Source: Halopenitus persicus (GTDB taxonomy: Archaea > Halobacteriota > Halobacteria > Halobacteriales > Haloferacaceae). Taken from it: a stretch of DNA of 64,000 nucleotides. The stretch is taken from the NCBI RefSeq assembly GCF_002355635.1, contig NZ_AP017558.1:682001-746000 (forward strand), given 5' to 3'. This document shows positions 51,985 through 60,458 of this stretch, one piece after another; the first letter of the stretch is position 1; each line of letters begins with the position of its first letter. The notes below the pieces were generated by a model. The model was not told the DNA's origin and did not search any database. It was given only the letters and a program-made list of their open reading frames with translations. The position numbers and the translations under genes were made by a program.

Positions 51985-53253
51985 ATGGTCGAGCTGGAAA
52001 CGGAGTGGCATCCGTCGACGAAGCTGAACGTCATCGCCGGCGAGCTGGATTTCACGGCCGTGGACCCGCTTCCGGACGGCGTGACCCGGGACGAGATCGA
52101 GGAGAACTGTTACGCGCTGCGGACGCTGTACGGCGAGTACGTCGACGAGATCGTCGCGGAGACGACGCTGTCCCGGCGGGAGGCCCAGACCTGGGTGCTC
52201 ACCCGACTCGTCCACGAGGGCGCCGATCGCCTCTCCTACGAGGCCGTCGGCCTCTACATCTGGGCGATCGGCCGGTCGACCGACGGCGACCCGCTCTCGC
52301 GGACGATCGTCACCGACTACGCCGAGCGCGCCGCCGAGAAGGTCCGCCGCGCCGAGGAGACCGTCAAGCGGACCGGCCCGCCGCCGTATCCCGACGACTG
52401 TTACGAGGAGCCGGCGCTCGTGTGGCTCGAGGGGGCAGCCGCCGACCGCCTCCGCCGCCGCGCGGGCCCCGAGGAGACGTACGGCGACCTCCTCGAGCGG
52501 CTGCTCGACGAGACGCTCGCGTCGATCACGATGGCCGACCTGATCGAGACCTACCGCGAGGCCGCCGGCAGCGAGTACGTCGCCGTCGAGACCGTCTATC
52601 CGAACTGGGACGAACACCTCCGGATCGTCGCGCACGCACCCGAGAACGCGACCGAAACCGCCACACCCCCGGCGGTCGCCGAGGCGGACGCAGTGACCGT
52701 CGACGGGGTCCCGATCCCGTTCCGGATCGAGGAGCGCGCCGAGCCACGACGCGAGCAGTCACATCTCGCCGTCTACGACGCGGCCGAGGGGATCGATCCC
52801 GAAACCAGGATCGACCGACTCCGGAAGGCCCTGGCCGCGGTCGAGGGGACCCTCCCGGAGGTAGTCGAGCGCGTGCGCGAGGCGGGCGGCTGCGCGCTCG
52901 CGGTCGCGAACGAGCCCGCGGGCGCCGGCGCGCATCTCCACCCCGTGTTCCCGGGGCTGGAGGGCGCCGATGCCGTGGATGCCGACTCCGCCGATGCCGT
53001 GGATGCCGACGCAGCCGCCACCGACCTGCCCGAGGACGGCGGACTCACACACCTGGAACGGATCGATCTGGACGACCGGACGCTCGCGGTCGGCCGGATA
53101 TCGCCGACGACAGTCGCCGAGTACGGGACGCTCGCCGGGGAGACGACGCTGCTGTGGGCGGCGCCCGGCTTCGAGCCGGGGGCACTCGAGCTGCCGGACG
53201 ACCCGGTCGAGGGCCGCGAGCGGTTCCCCGCGGCGGTGCTGCGGACCGCCTGA
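51985..53253 (+). CDS. Conserved haloarchaeal hypothetical protein
   Basis: Soluble acidic protein of 422 residues. The N-terminal 190 residues are helical (SRREAQTWVLTRLVHEGADR, LDETLASITMADLIETYREA), with the look of a DNA-binding or regulatory domain, and the rest is mixed alpha/beta with an Ala/Asp repeat DADSADAVDADAAA around residue 335. I know the N-terminal pattern from several Halobacteria but no function. The start MVELETEWHP is preceded by a TATA-like box at leaderless distance. It may be unrelated to the livJ gene upstream. Confidence 0.65.
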   Translation: MVELETEWHPSTKLNVIAGELDFTAVDPLPDGVTRDEIEENCYALRTLYGEYVDEIVAETTLSRREAQTWVLTRLVHEGADRLSYEAVGLYIWAIGRSTDGDPLSRTIVTDYAERAAEKVRRAEETVKRTGPPPYPDDCYEEPALVWLEGAAADRLRRRAGPEETYGDLLERLLDETLASITMADLIETYREAAGSEYVAVETVYPNWDEHLRIVAHAPENATETATPPAVAEADAVTVDGVPIPFRIEERAEPRREQSHLAVYDAAEGIDPETRIDRLRKALAAVEGTLPEVVERVREAGGCALAVANEPAGAGAHLHPVFPGLEGADAVDADSADAVDADAAATDLPEDGGLTHLERIDLDDRTLAVGRISPTTVAEYGTLAGETTLLWAAPGFEPGALELPDDPVEGRERFPAAVLRTA

Positions 53254-53313
53254 AGTCGGGCCACGAGGAACGGACGGCCTGAAGTCGGGCCGTGAGGAAC
53301 GGAACGGCGGACG

Positions 53314-53712
53314 CTACAGGTCGTGATATTCGCGGATCGTCGACCGCCAGTCCTTCGGGAGCGGGACGGACTCCCCGGCGTCGGCGTCGTAGCTTACCTG
53401 GACGGACTCCGCCTCGGCGGCGACGCCCGCGTCGGTGGCGATCGTGTACGTCATTGGGACGCTGGCGGTGCCGATCTCGGGGACGCCGATCTCGACGGTC
53501 ACGGCCTCGTCGTCGAGATCGATCGGGGCGCGGTAGTCGATCGAGAGGCTCGCGAGCACGGTCTCCACCGCCGAGAGGTCGCGACCCAGCACCTCCCGGA
53601 AGTAGGCGGCCCGTGCCTGCTCGAGGTAGGTCGCGTAGACCGCGTTGTTGACGTGGCCCATCGAGTCGACGTCGCGGAACCGGACCGCGATCTCGGTTGT
53701 GAACGTGCTCAT
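53314..53712 (-). CDS. Acyl-CoA thioesterase (hotdog fold, FadM/YbgC-like)
   Basis: Protein of 132 residues with the 4-hydroxybenzoyl-CoA thioesterase pattern: TEIAVRFRDVDSMGHVNNAV, in which Asp of RDVDSMGHVN is the catalytic acid, then YLEQARAAYFREVLG and the strand ASLSIDYRAPIDLDDEAV. It hydrolyses acyl-CoA esters; the chain length is unknown. The start MSTFTTEIAV is chosen because the upstream extension is low-complexity. It is co-oriented with the two cupins and the semialdehyde dehydrogenase. Confidence 0.85.
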   Translation of the reverse strand: MSTFTTEIAVRFRDVDSMGHVNNAVYATYLEQARAAYFREVLGRDLSAVETVLASLSIDYRAPIDLDDEAVTVEIGVPEIGTASVPMTYTIATDAGVAAEAESVQVSYDADAGESVPLPKDWRSTIREYHDL

Positions 53713-53791
53713 AGCGGGCCCTCGTCGGGGAGCGGTATGTAGCCATCGGCCGCTCGCCGCCGATGGGGGAGACGGTCCGTGAAGCCGGACG

Positions 53792-54106
53792 TCAGTCCTC
53801 GGACCGGGGCGCCAACACGAGCAACGCGGTGCTGTCGGCCCTGGCGACCGGGGAGATGTCCTGATCGCCGTCGAAGTGGGCGACGTCACCGGGTCCGAGC
53901 TCGTGGATCTCGTCGTCGAGGTGCAGATCGATCGCGCCCTCCAGGAGGTACGCCACGATCTCCCGGTCGGGATGGCTGTGCGGGGCGACGCGCTCGCCGG
54001 ACTCGAGCCGCAGCCGGATCGTCTTCGGCTCCGCGCTCGGGAAGGCGTTCGCGTGGGGCGCGCCCTCGAGGTCGGCGAGGGACCGGATCGTCGCCACCGG
54101 GATCAC
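53792..54106 (-). CDS. Small cupin protein
   Basis: Cupin of 104 residues: motif 1 VAPHSHPDREIVAYLLEGAI gives the His, His and Glu metal ligands, and motif 2 is LGPGDVAHFDGDQDIS. It starts with GTG (VIPVATIRSL), whose bases overlap the stop of the preceding cupin gene as GTGA, so both are translated together. The role may be detoxification or small-molecule isomerisation; nothing specific can be said. Confidence 0.75.
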   Translation of the reverse strand: MIPVATIRSLADLEGAPHANAFPSAEPKTIRLRLESGERVAPHSHPDREIVAYLLEGAIDLHLDDEIHELGPGDVAHFDGDQDISPVARADSTALLVLAPRSED

Positions 54107-54546
54107 CGCCCTCCGTCGCCACGACCGGCAGCACCGGCCCCGTCGTCGCGACTCCCCGCATCCGTTTCCCCGCCGTCCGGATCGAACTCGCCGCGTTTGA
54201 GTCCACGGCGGACCGGATCGTGTTCCGCGTCGGTCGGCGGCGGGGACGTCACCAGCAGCGCCTCGAGCCGGCCGTCCTCGTCGGCCCGGATCCCGCGGTC
54301 GACGTCCGCCTCGACCGTGACGACGTCCCCGGGTTCCACGCGATGCTCGCGGTCGCCCTCCCTGACGAGACCGGTTCCCGACCGCACGCTCACCACGAGG
54401 TCGCTGCCCGGCGCGTGGACCGGGATGAACTGGCCGGGTTCGAAGAAGCCGCAGACGACCTTCGTCCGGTCGGTGCGGAACGCTCCTTGAGCACTGAACC
54501 GGTTCTCGTCGTACTGCCGCTCGGCGTCGAAGTCGATCGCGGGCAT
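54103..54546 (-). CDS. Cupin protein with disordered acidic tail
   Basis: Protein of 147 residues. Residues about 25-105 form a cupin (FEPGQFIPVHAPGSDLVVSV, EPGDVVTVEADVDRG), with the metal site less typical than in the partner gene because the expected His-x-His reads HAPGSD. The last 35 residues are Gly/Asp/Ala-rich and probably disordered. The paired cupins may form a heteromer. The start MPAIDFDAER has no alternative nearby. Confidence 0.7.
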   Translation of the reverse strand: MPAIDFDAERQYDENRFSAQGAFRTDRTKVVCGFFEPGQFIPVHAPGSDLVVSVRSGTGLVREGDREHRVEPGDVVTVEADVDRGIRADEDGRLEALLVTSPPPTDAEHDPVRRGLKRGEFDPDGGETDAGSRDDGAGAAGRGDGGR

Positions 54547-54746
54547 TCACGCCACCTCGGTCGCGCCGTCGCCGGTTACTCCCGATTCGGTCTCGTTCGG
54601 ACGACGTCCTGTCTGCATACGCTCGAGGAAACGGTCGCCGCTCGGGTGTACGTTCGCACGAATATATTCCGGTCAGGCGGGCGGTCAGGCGGCCGGACAG
54701 CCGGGCGGGCGGCGGCCGGTCCCGACGCGGTTGCGACCCCCGACGA

Positions 54747-56222
54747 TCAGGCGTCGGGCCAGCGCTCGATGTAGATCGTCTCGTCGGTATAAAAGCGGAC
54801 CACGTCCTCCGCCTGCGCGTGGAGGTCGCCGAAGAACGAGTCCTTCCGGCCGCCGAAGTGGAAGAACGCCATCGGCGCCGCGGTCCCCGCGTTCACCGCC
54901 AGGTTGCCGGCCTCCGCGCGGTGGCGGAACCGCCTGGCGTCCGCGCCGCTGCCCGTGAACAGGCTGGCGGCGTTGCCGAACTCGCTTTCGTTCAGAACGT
55001 CGATGGCCTCCTCGATGCCGCTCGCGGGCAGCAGGCCCAGCACCGGTCCGAAGATCTCCTCGCGGGCGATGACCATGTCCGACGTCACGTCGCGGAACAC
55101 GCACGGCCCGAGGAAGTTCCCGCCCTCGTGGCCCTCGACGGTCACGTCGCGGCCGTCGTGGATCAGCTCCGCACCCTCCTGGACGCCCGTCTCCACGTAG
55201 TTCCGGACGCGCTGCTCGTGGTCCGCCGAGATGAGCGCGCCGATCGTGGTCCCCTCGTCGAGGCCGTTTCCGACGACCTGTCGCTCGACCTCCTCGCGGA
55301 CGAGGTCCACGAACTCCTCGTAGACCGACTCCTCGACCACGGCGACGTCGTTGGCCAGACAGCGCTCGCCGCCGCAGGCCAGCGCGGAGCCGACCGTCTT
55401 CTCGGCGGCGAACTCGAGGTCGGCCGATTCGGTCACGATCACGTGGTTCTTCGCGCCGCCCTGCGCCTGGACGCGCTTGCCGTTGGCCGCGGCCGTCTCG
55501 TAGATCGTCTCCGCGACGGGCGTGCTGCCGACGAACGAGACGCCCTCGATGCCGTCGTGTTCGAGGATCGCGTTCACGGTGTCGACGCTCCCGTGGACGA
55601 GCTGGACGACGCCGTCCGGAAAGCCGGCCCGATCGATGAGGTCGAAGAGGTACTCCGCGGTCAGCGGCGTCTGCTCGCTCGGCTTCAGGATGAACGAGTT
55701 GCCCGTCGCGACCGCGTACGGGAGGAACCACAGCGGGATCATCCCGGGGAAGTTGAACGGCGTGACGGCGGCGAAGACGCCGAGGGGTTTCCGAACCGCG
55801 GTCTCGTCGATGGCCGGTGCGGCGTTCTCGACGTGGCCGGCCTGCATCAGCGTGGGGATCCCGCAGGCGGTCTCGACGTTCTCGATGCCGCGTCGCAGTT
55901 CGCCCTTCGCCTCGCCGACGGTCTTGCCGTGCTCCTCGACGAGCAGCGCCGCGAGGTCGTCCTGATGCTCCTCGAGCAGCTGCTTGAGCTCGAACAACGG
56001 CTGGATTCGCTCCTCGACGGGGCGCCGGTGCCATTCCTCGAAGGCGTCCTGCCCCGTCGTGACCGCCTCGTCGACGTCGCCCGCCGAACTGTATCCGACG
56101 CGCGCGATCGACTCCCCGGTCGCCGGGTTGGTGACGTCCTCCCCGTCGGCGGCCGGCGTCGTCCACTCGCCGTCGACGTAGTTCCGTACCGTGCCGTGCT
56201 GAAGCTCCGTCTGGCTGGACAT
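54747..56222 (-). CDS. mmsA: Methylmalonate/malonate-semialdehyde dehydrogenase (CoA-acylating)
   Basis: Aldehyde dehydrogenase of 491 residues. It oxidises methylmalonate or malonate semialdehyde to propionyl- or acetyl-CoA with NAD+. Typical marks are PFNFPGMIPLWFLPYAVATG, KPSEQTPLT, FVGSTPVAETIY and GAKNH, and the catalytic Cys lies in GGERCLANDVAVV. The absence of the usual general-base Glu of hydrolytic ALDHs at the EQGG-type site (here AQGGAKNH) supports the acylating type. It is divergent from a class III aminotransferase, which would generate the semialdehyde from beta-alanine or a related amino acid. Confidence 0.9.
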   Translation of the reverse strand: MSSQTELQHGTVRNYVDGEWTTPAADGEDVTNPATGESIARVGYSSAGDVDEAVTTGQDAFEEWHRRPVEERIQPLFELKQLLEEHQDDLAALLVEEHGKTVGEAKGELRRGIENVETACGIPTLMQAGHVENAAPAIDETAVRKPLGVFAAVTPFNFPGMIPLWFLPYAVATGNSFILKPSEQTPLTAEYLFDLIDRAGFPDGVVQLVHGSVDTVNAILEHDGIEGVSFVGSTPVAETIYETAAANGKRVQAQGGAKNHVIVTESADLEFAAEKTVGSALACGGERCLANDVAVVEESVYEEFVDLVREEVERQVVGNGLDEGTTIGALISADHEQRVRNYVETGVQEGAELIHDGRDVTVEGHEGGNFLGPCVFRDVTSDMVIAREEIFGPVLGLLPASGIEEAIDVLNESEFGNAASLFTGSGADARRFRHRAEAGNLAVNAGTAAPMAFFHFGGRKDSFFGDLHAQAEDVVRFYTDETIYIERWPDA

Positions 56223-56401
56223 GCGTTCGTCGTCGAATCGGCGCCGAGCGTTATAAGCGTTCCCCGTTCTCCGGAAGACGTCCGCCAGATAGCGAATATT
56301 CAGGACGAATTCCTTCTTTATTTTTCTCTCTTGGATATTATATCCCGAAACGTCATTTCGTGCAAAGATTAATCAAACATACGCGCGTAGCCGGGCACAG
56401 T

Positions 56402-57733
56402 ATGTCCGAGCGATCCGCCGCCGAGCTGAACGAGATCGAACGGCTTGACAAGGACCACGTCCTCGGCACGTGGTCGTACCAGAGCGAGGTCAGCCCGACC
56501 CAGATCGTCGACGGGGACGGCGTCCGCTTCACCGACGCGGACGGAAACGAGTTCATCGACTTCTCCGGACAGCTGATGTGTTCGAACCTCGGCCACTCCG
56601 CCTCGCGGGTCTCCGAGGCGATCGCCGAGCAGGCCGCGGACGTCCCGTACGTCGCGCCGAACTACACCACGGAGGCACGCGCGCGCCTCGGCGAGAAGCT
56701 CGCCGAGATCACGCCGGGGAACCTCTCGAAGACGTTCTTCTCGACCAGCGGCACGGAGGCGATCGAGGCCGCCATCAAGATCGCGAAGTTCTACACCGGG
56801 AAGGACAAGATCGTCTCCCGCTACCGCTCGTATCACGGGGCGACGTACGGCTCCATCAGCGTCACCGGCGACCCGCGCCGGCTCGCGGCAGAACCGGGGA
56901 TGCCGGGCGCGATCAAGGCGCCGGACCCGTACGCGTACGGCTCCACGATGGATCCGATGGAGAGCCTGGAGTACATCGACGAGATGCTGATGCTCGAGGG
57001 GGACACGGTCGCGGCCGTCCTCGTCGAGCCCGTCGTCGGGTCGAACGGGATCCTCGTCCCGCCCGCGGAGTACCTCCCGCGGCTCAAGGAGATCGCCCAC
57101 GACCACGGCGCGCTCCTCATCTGCGATGAGGTGATGGCCGGATTCGGCCGGACCGGCGAGTGGTTCGGCAGCGACGTCTTCGGCGTCACGCCCGACATCA
57201 TGACGATGGCCAAGGGGCTCACCGGCGCCTACCAGCCGCTGGGCGCGACGGTCGTCACCGACGAGATCGCCGCCCACTTCGAGGACGAGATGCTCACGCA
57301 CGGGCACACGTACGCGGGCCATGCGGTGGCGTGTGCCGCCGGCGTGGCCGCCATCGAGACCTACCAGGAGGAGAACCTCATCGAGCGCGCGAGCGAGACG
57401 GGTGAGTACCTCGAATCGCGGCTCGAGGACCTCGCTGACGCGCATCCGAGCGTCGGCGATACCCGCGGCGTCGGGCTGTTCCGCGGGATCGAGCTGACGA
57501 AACATCCCGAAAAGCGGGTACCGTTCGGCGAGCGTGCGGACAAGCTCGCGAAGGGGAGCACGGTCGTCGACGAGGTCGCCGCGGCCGCCGGCGAGCACGG
57601 AGTGTACGTCGCGAACATGATCAACACGCTGATCATCGCGCCGCCGTTGACGATCACGGAGGCGGAGATCGACGAGGCGATCGACGCCCTCGACGCCGCC
57701 CTCGAGGTATCCGACGACGCAATGGTTGCCTGA
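56402..57733 (+). CDS. Class III (omega) aminotransferase
   Basis: PLP-dependent enzyme of 443 residues. It has the N-terminal DFSGQLMCSNLGHSA, the phosphate-binding STSGTEAIEAAIKIAKFYTG, YRSYHGATYG, the cofactor Asp in LLICDEVMAGFGRTG and the Schiff-base Lys in MTMAKGLTGAYQPLGA. It moves an amino group from an omega-amino acid such as beta-alanine, taurine or 3-aminoisobutyrate to pyruvate or oxoglutarate. Its divergent neighbour, the acylating semialdehyde dehydrogenase, takes the product, so together they degrade such compounds to acyl-CoA. The start MSERSAAELN is chosen over an ATG 14 codons upstream. Confidence 0.88.
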   Translation: MSERSAAELNEIERLDKDHVLGTWSYQSEVSPTQIVDGDGVRFTDADGNEFIDFSGQLMCSNLGHSASRVSEAIAEQAADVPYVAPNYTTEARARLGEKLAEITPGNLSKTFFSTSGTEAIEAAIKIAKFYTGKDKIVSRYRSYHGATYGSISVTGDPRRLAAEPGMPGAIKAPDPYAYGSTMDPMESLEYIDEMLMLEGDTVAAVLVEPVVGSNGILVPPAEYLPRLKEIAHDHGALLICDEVMAGFGRTGEWFGSDVFGVTPDIMTMAKGLTGAYQPLGATVVTDEIAAHFEDEMLTHGHTYAGHAVACAAGVAAIETYQEENLIERASETGEYLESRLEDLADAHPSVGDTRGVGLFRGIELTKHPEKRVPFGERADKLAKGSTVVDEVAAAAGEHGVYVANMINTLIIAPPLTITEAEIDEAIDALDAALEVSDDAMVA

Positions 57734-57784
57734 TCGGTGGCGGTTCGAGCGTCGCCGGATCCTGGCGGGCGGGGGTTGGACCGG

Positions 57785-57856
57785 AGCAGCCAGGAATCAC
57801 CCGTTCGAAGCAGCCAGGAATCACCCGTTCGAAGCGGTCGGGGACCATCCGTTCGA
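57785..57856. repeat. 24-bp tandem repeat
   Basis: Two perfect units starting AGCAGCCAGGAATCACCCGT at 57785-57808 and 57809-57832, then a degenerate third copy to 57856. It lies between the aminotransferase gene and the Lrp-family gene. No protein is encoded across it in any convincing frame. Confidence 0.9.
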
Positions 57857-57958
57857 GGCGCCGTCCTGAACCCCTAGTTCGTATAATATCCTATTTAAGA
57901 TCCATAGTTAATGGAATATAGAACGTTGTTTCACAAAAGAGCCCTTTCATCGGAAGTA

Positions 57959-57966
57959 TTTATATA
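57959..57966 (+). promoter_or_regulatory. TATA element of the Lrp-family gene
   Basis: TTTATATA lies 21-28 bases before the ATG at 57987, the distance expected of a leaderless or near-leaderless haloarchaeal transcript. The upstream 60 bases are AT-rich and likely hold a BRE and a regulator site. Confidence 0.6.
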
Positions 57967-57986
57967 TCCGCGCGGCAAGCACGGAT

Positions 57987-58496
57987 ATGACCGACGCGAA
58001 CGGCGGCGCCTTCGACGAGATGGACATCGAGCTCCTGCGGTGCGTCGAGTCCGACTTCGACGTGAGCCTCGACGCGCTCTCCGAGGAGCTCGACCTCTCG
58101 AAGTCCGCGGTCCACTACCGGTTGAACAAGCTGAAGGACCGCGGCGTCATCGAGGGAGTCACCGCGGACCTCGATCCGCTCTCGTTCGGGCTCGACATGG
58201 TCGCCATCACCGAGGTCTCGGTGACTCACGAGCAGGGCTACTCCGAGAGCATCGGCGCCGACCTGGCCGCGCTTGCGGGCGTGGAGCAGGTCTATTACAC
58301 GATGGGCGACGTCGACTTCGTGGTGATCTCCCGCGTCCAGGACCGCACGCAGATGAACGCGGTCATCGAGGAGATGGTTGCCGTCGACGGCGTCAACGAG
58401 ACGTCCTCCCGGTTCGTGATGGACGAGATCACGAGCCGTCCCCGCGTCATCGACTCCATGCCCGAGGCGGCCCGGACGAGGGTCGTCGAGGAGTGA
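57987..58496 (+). CDS. Lrp/AsnC-family transcriptional regulator
   Basis: Regulator of 169 residues. Residues about 8-55 are the helix-turn-helix (DIELLRCVESDFDVSLDALS, EELDLSKSAVHYRLNKLKDR), and residues 75-160 are the RAM effector domain, with VSVTHEQGYSESIGADLAAL and TSSRFVMDEITSRPRV. It senses amino acids and acts on nearby metabolic genes. Placed downstream of the omega-aminotransferase and facing the same way, it is the best candidate to control the aminotransferase and semialdehyde dehydrogenase. Confidence 0.92.
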   Translation: MTDANGGAFDEMDIELLRCVESDFDVSLDALSEELDLSKSAVHYRLNKLKDRGVIEGVTADLDPLSFGLDMVAITEVSVTHEQGYSESIGADLAALAGVEQVYYTMGDVDFVVISRVQDRTQMNAVIEEMVAVDGVNETSSRFVMDEITSRPRVIDSMPEAARTRVVEE

Positions 58497-58606
58497 CCGC
58501 CGTCGTCATTGTATATCGCGGCTTTCGGTTTATACCGTGTGACCGTGCCGACGGCCGGCGCAGCTGACGAACAACGGTTAAGCAACCCGAGTGACTACCG
58601 ACGCGT

Positions 58607-58771
58607 ATGGCTCTCGAACGATCGGTGGCGTGTCCCCGATGTGAGGAGGAACAGTCGTTCTACCGAACCGCGGCGATGACGCTGCACCTGGGCGAGAAGC
58701 AGAAGTGGCGGTGTCCCGAGTGCGAGTACGGGTTCATCGCGATCAACGGGATCGACACCCTTCCCGCCTGA
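58607..58771 (+). CDS. Small zinc-ribbon protein (54 residues)
   Basis: A short gene reading MALERSVACPRCEEEQSFYR ... WRCPECEYGFIAINGIDTLPA. Two CPxC-type pairs (CPRC and CPEC), 28 residues apart, form one zinc ribbon; the linker contains TAAMTLHLGEKQKWR. I know it as a widespread haloarchaeal zinc-ribbon family without known partner; nucleic-acid or protein binding is likely. It lies 110 nt after the Lrp gene. Confidence 0.8.
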   Translation: MALERSVACPRCEEEQSFYRTAAMTLHLGEKQKWRCPECEYGFIAINGIDTLPA

Positions 58772-59226
58772 CTGCCTGACGTCCGAGTCGGCGGCCGCAT
58801 CCGTGAACGGCGGATCGTCGGCCGACGGATCGTCGACTGGGTCTTCGACCGACGAGCCGCGATCGACGGACTTTCGACCGACGAGCCGCGCTCGGCGAGC
58901 ATTCGGACGGGGGGCCGATCGACGGCCGTCAGCCGGAAGTCGCGGCCGGCAGCCGAAACGGTGAGGAGTTCTTCGATGGCGTGTTCGCGACGAGATGTGA
59001 CTCCGTGCCGGAGTGAGTCGAACGCCCGGCGGGGAGCGACCGATCGCCGGCCACGGAGCGCCCGCTTTGGAGGACGCACGCACCGACCCGCATCGATCAC
59101 GTCGACGAACGGGATCATCGCGGCTCCCGGCCCCGGGCGGAGCTTCGGGGTCGTCCGATCGGAGACCGAGTCGGAAGGACCGATAAATGATATGTCGCAA
59201 TATCAAATCCCGTACTCGGCGGGATC
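58772..59226. other. GC-rich gap, no gene recognised
   Basis: Open frames on both strands exist but have the composition of chance GC-rich ORFs (Arg/Pro/Ser-rich, no acidic bias). The direct repeat TTCGACCGACGAGCCGCG occurs twice, at 58844-58861 and 58873-58890. Near 59176-59216 the DNA becomes AT-rich, but both neighbouring genes point away from or into the gap end, so no promoter is assigned. Confidence 0.5.
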
Positions 59227-60300
59227 TCACTCCGCTTCCTCGCCGTCACCCATCCACCGAAGGCCGAGCAGCCGATAGCCGTCGAACTCTCCACGGTCGA
59301 TTTCCGCCTCGATCTCGGCGTGCGTCTCCGAGTCGATGCGTGCAATATGACAGAGCGGATGGCCCGGGAGCGCGACCGGGTTTTCGAGAACGCCGACCAG
59401 AATCCCGGTGAAGGGTGCCTCGACGACGTGTTCCTCGGTGCTGAAGTGGTCGCTGATTGTGCAGATCGCCTCGCCCTCGTGGACGAGCGGCGTCGGCCCC
59501 CACTGCATCTCGACGAGGCCGCCCGTGTTCGCGCGCAGCCACCGCTTTTCCTGATCCCCGCCGAGGATCTTCTGCCAGTGGGGCCGCTCGACCTCGGCGT
59601 CCGGGCGGACGTCGTATTCGGCGAGGACGCTTTCGACCCCCGAAGCCGCCTTGTCGATGAGCGGTCGCTGAAACCGGTGGGCCTTTCCCATCTCGACCGT
59701 GATCGTCGGAATTCCGTCGGTCGTGGCGACCGACCGCAACGACGTTTCGTCGCCGTCCCCGGAGAGGATCACGTTCGTACCGAACGCCTGCGCCAACCGT
59801 TCGACCTCGGGGTTCGACATGTCCGCGCGGGCGTGATACATCGTCGTCCGGTTGCGCGTCGAGGTATGGAAGTCGATCCCGAGGTCACACTGGCTGATGA
59901 ACCGCCGATACACCTGATACGCCATCCGCTCCGCGGTGTTGCTCCGTTCCTTTCCCGGGAACGACCGGTTGAGATCCTGGTCGTAGATCGGAATGTCCCG
60001 CTGTTGGGCGAGATAGCCGGGCACGTTCACGACGTGGAGGCACACGAGCGTTCCGTGCAGATCCGCCGGATCGTACGTCGCAGCCACCTCCTGCAGGACC
60101 TTCACGCCGTTCAGCTCGTCTCCGTGGATCCCCGCGGTGAGAAACACCGTCGGGCCAGCTGCGTCACCGTTGATGATCGTGACGGGCATCTCGACCGGAT
60201 CGCCGAGATACGTTTCCCCGATCTCGTAGCGAACGTGTCGCTTCTCTCCGGGCTGGACTTCGGCATCGTAGCGAAACGGTTCCGGGGCTGGATCTCCCAT
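59227..60300 (-). CDS. Succinylglutamate desuccinylase / aspartoacylase-family hydrolase
   Basis: Zinc enzyme of 357 residues. The zinc ligands are visible in AGIHGDELNG (His and Glu) and GIDFHTSTRNRT (His), with the helper Arg/Asn in DLNRSFPGKERSNTAER and the catalytic Glu in ITVEMGKAHRFQ. The C-terminal 120 residues form the barrel domain seen in larger members, with VEAPFTGILVGVLENPVALP. The family cleaves N-acyl amino acids, and related proteins remove protecting groups or deacylate ectoine-type compounds. It stands alone, divergent from the GT75-like gene. Confidence 0.85.
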   Translation of the reverse strand: MGDPAPEPFRYDAEVQPGEKRHVRYEIGETYLGDPVEMPVTIINGDAAGPTVFLTAGIHGDELNGVKVLQEVAATYDPADLHGTLVCLHVVNVPGYLAQQRDIPIYDQDLNRSFPGKERSNTAERMAYQVYRRFISQCDLGIDFHTSTRNRTTMYHARADMSNPEVERLAQAFGTNVILSGDGDETSLRSVATTDGIPTITVEMGKAHRFQRPLIDKAASGVESVLAEYDVRPDAEVERPHWQKILGGDQEKRWLRANTGGLVEMQWGPTPLVHEGEAICTISDHFSTEEHVVEAPFTGILVGVLENPVALPGHPLCHIARIDSETHAEIEAEIDRGEFDGYRLLGLRWMGDGEEAE

Positions 60301-60429
60301 ACCGCCCCTCTCGTCGTGCGTCTCGATGAAACCCCCCGTTCCTGCGTAACGAACGATGATTCATGACCGGGACGAAACCCCGACGGTCGATCGGACGGGA
60401 CCGAGGCGCGTTCCGATCCCGGCACATTC

Positions 60430-60445
60430 TTTAGGCTCCCCTAAA
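60430..60445 (+). promoter_or_regulatory. DtxR/SirR-like operator upstream of the GT75-like gene
   Basis: TTTAGG-CTCC-CCTAAA, a perfect 6+6 inverted repeat with four-base spacer, 13 bases before the ATG at 60459. The same half-sites and spacing recur before the iron-type binding protein. The motif matches the TTAGG...CCTAA type bound by iron-dependent DtxR-family regulators described in Halobacteria (Idr/SirR). Position over the transcription start suggests repression when metal is plentiful. Confidence 0.65.
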
Positions 60446-60458
60446 GAGACGGGGACGA

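Noticed and set aside
50598-52055. A 485-codon minus-strand frame opposite livJ
   Set aside because: Val/Ala/Arg-rich shadow frame including the Gly/Asn linker read backwards; livJ has a signal peptide and a binding-protein fold.
53314-54546. The thioesterase and two cupins as one defined pathway
   Set aside because: Co-orientation and overlap show co-transcription of the cupins only; nothing in the sequences ties a common substrate to the thioesterase.
54819-56372. A 517-codon plus-strand frame opposite the semialdehyde dehydrogenase
   Set aside because: Composition is typical of an antisense shadow; the minus strand carries a full aldehyde dehydrogenase.
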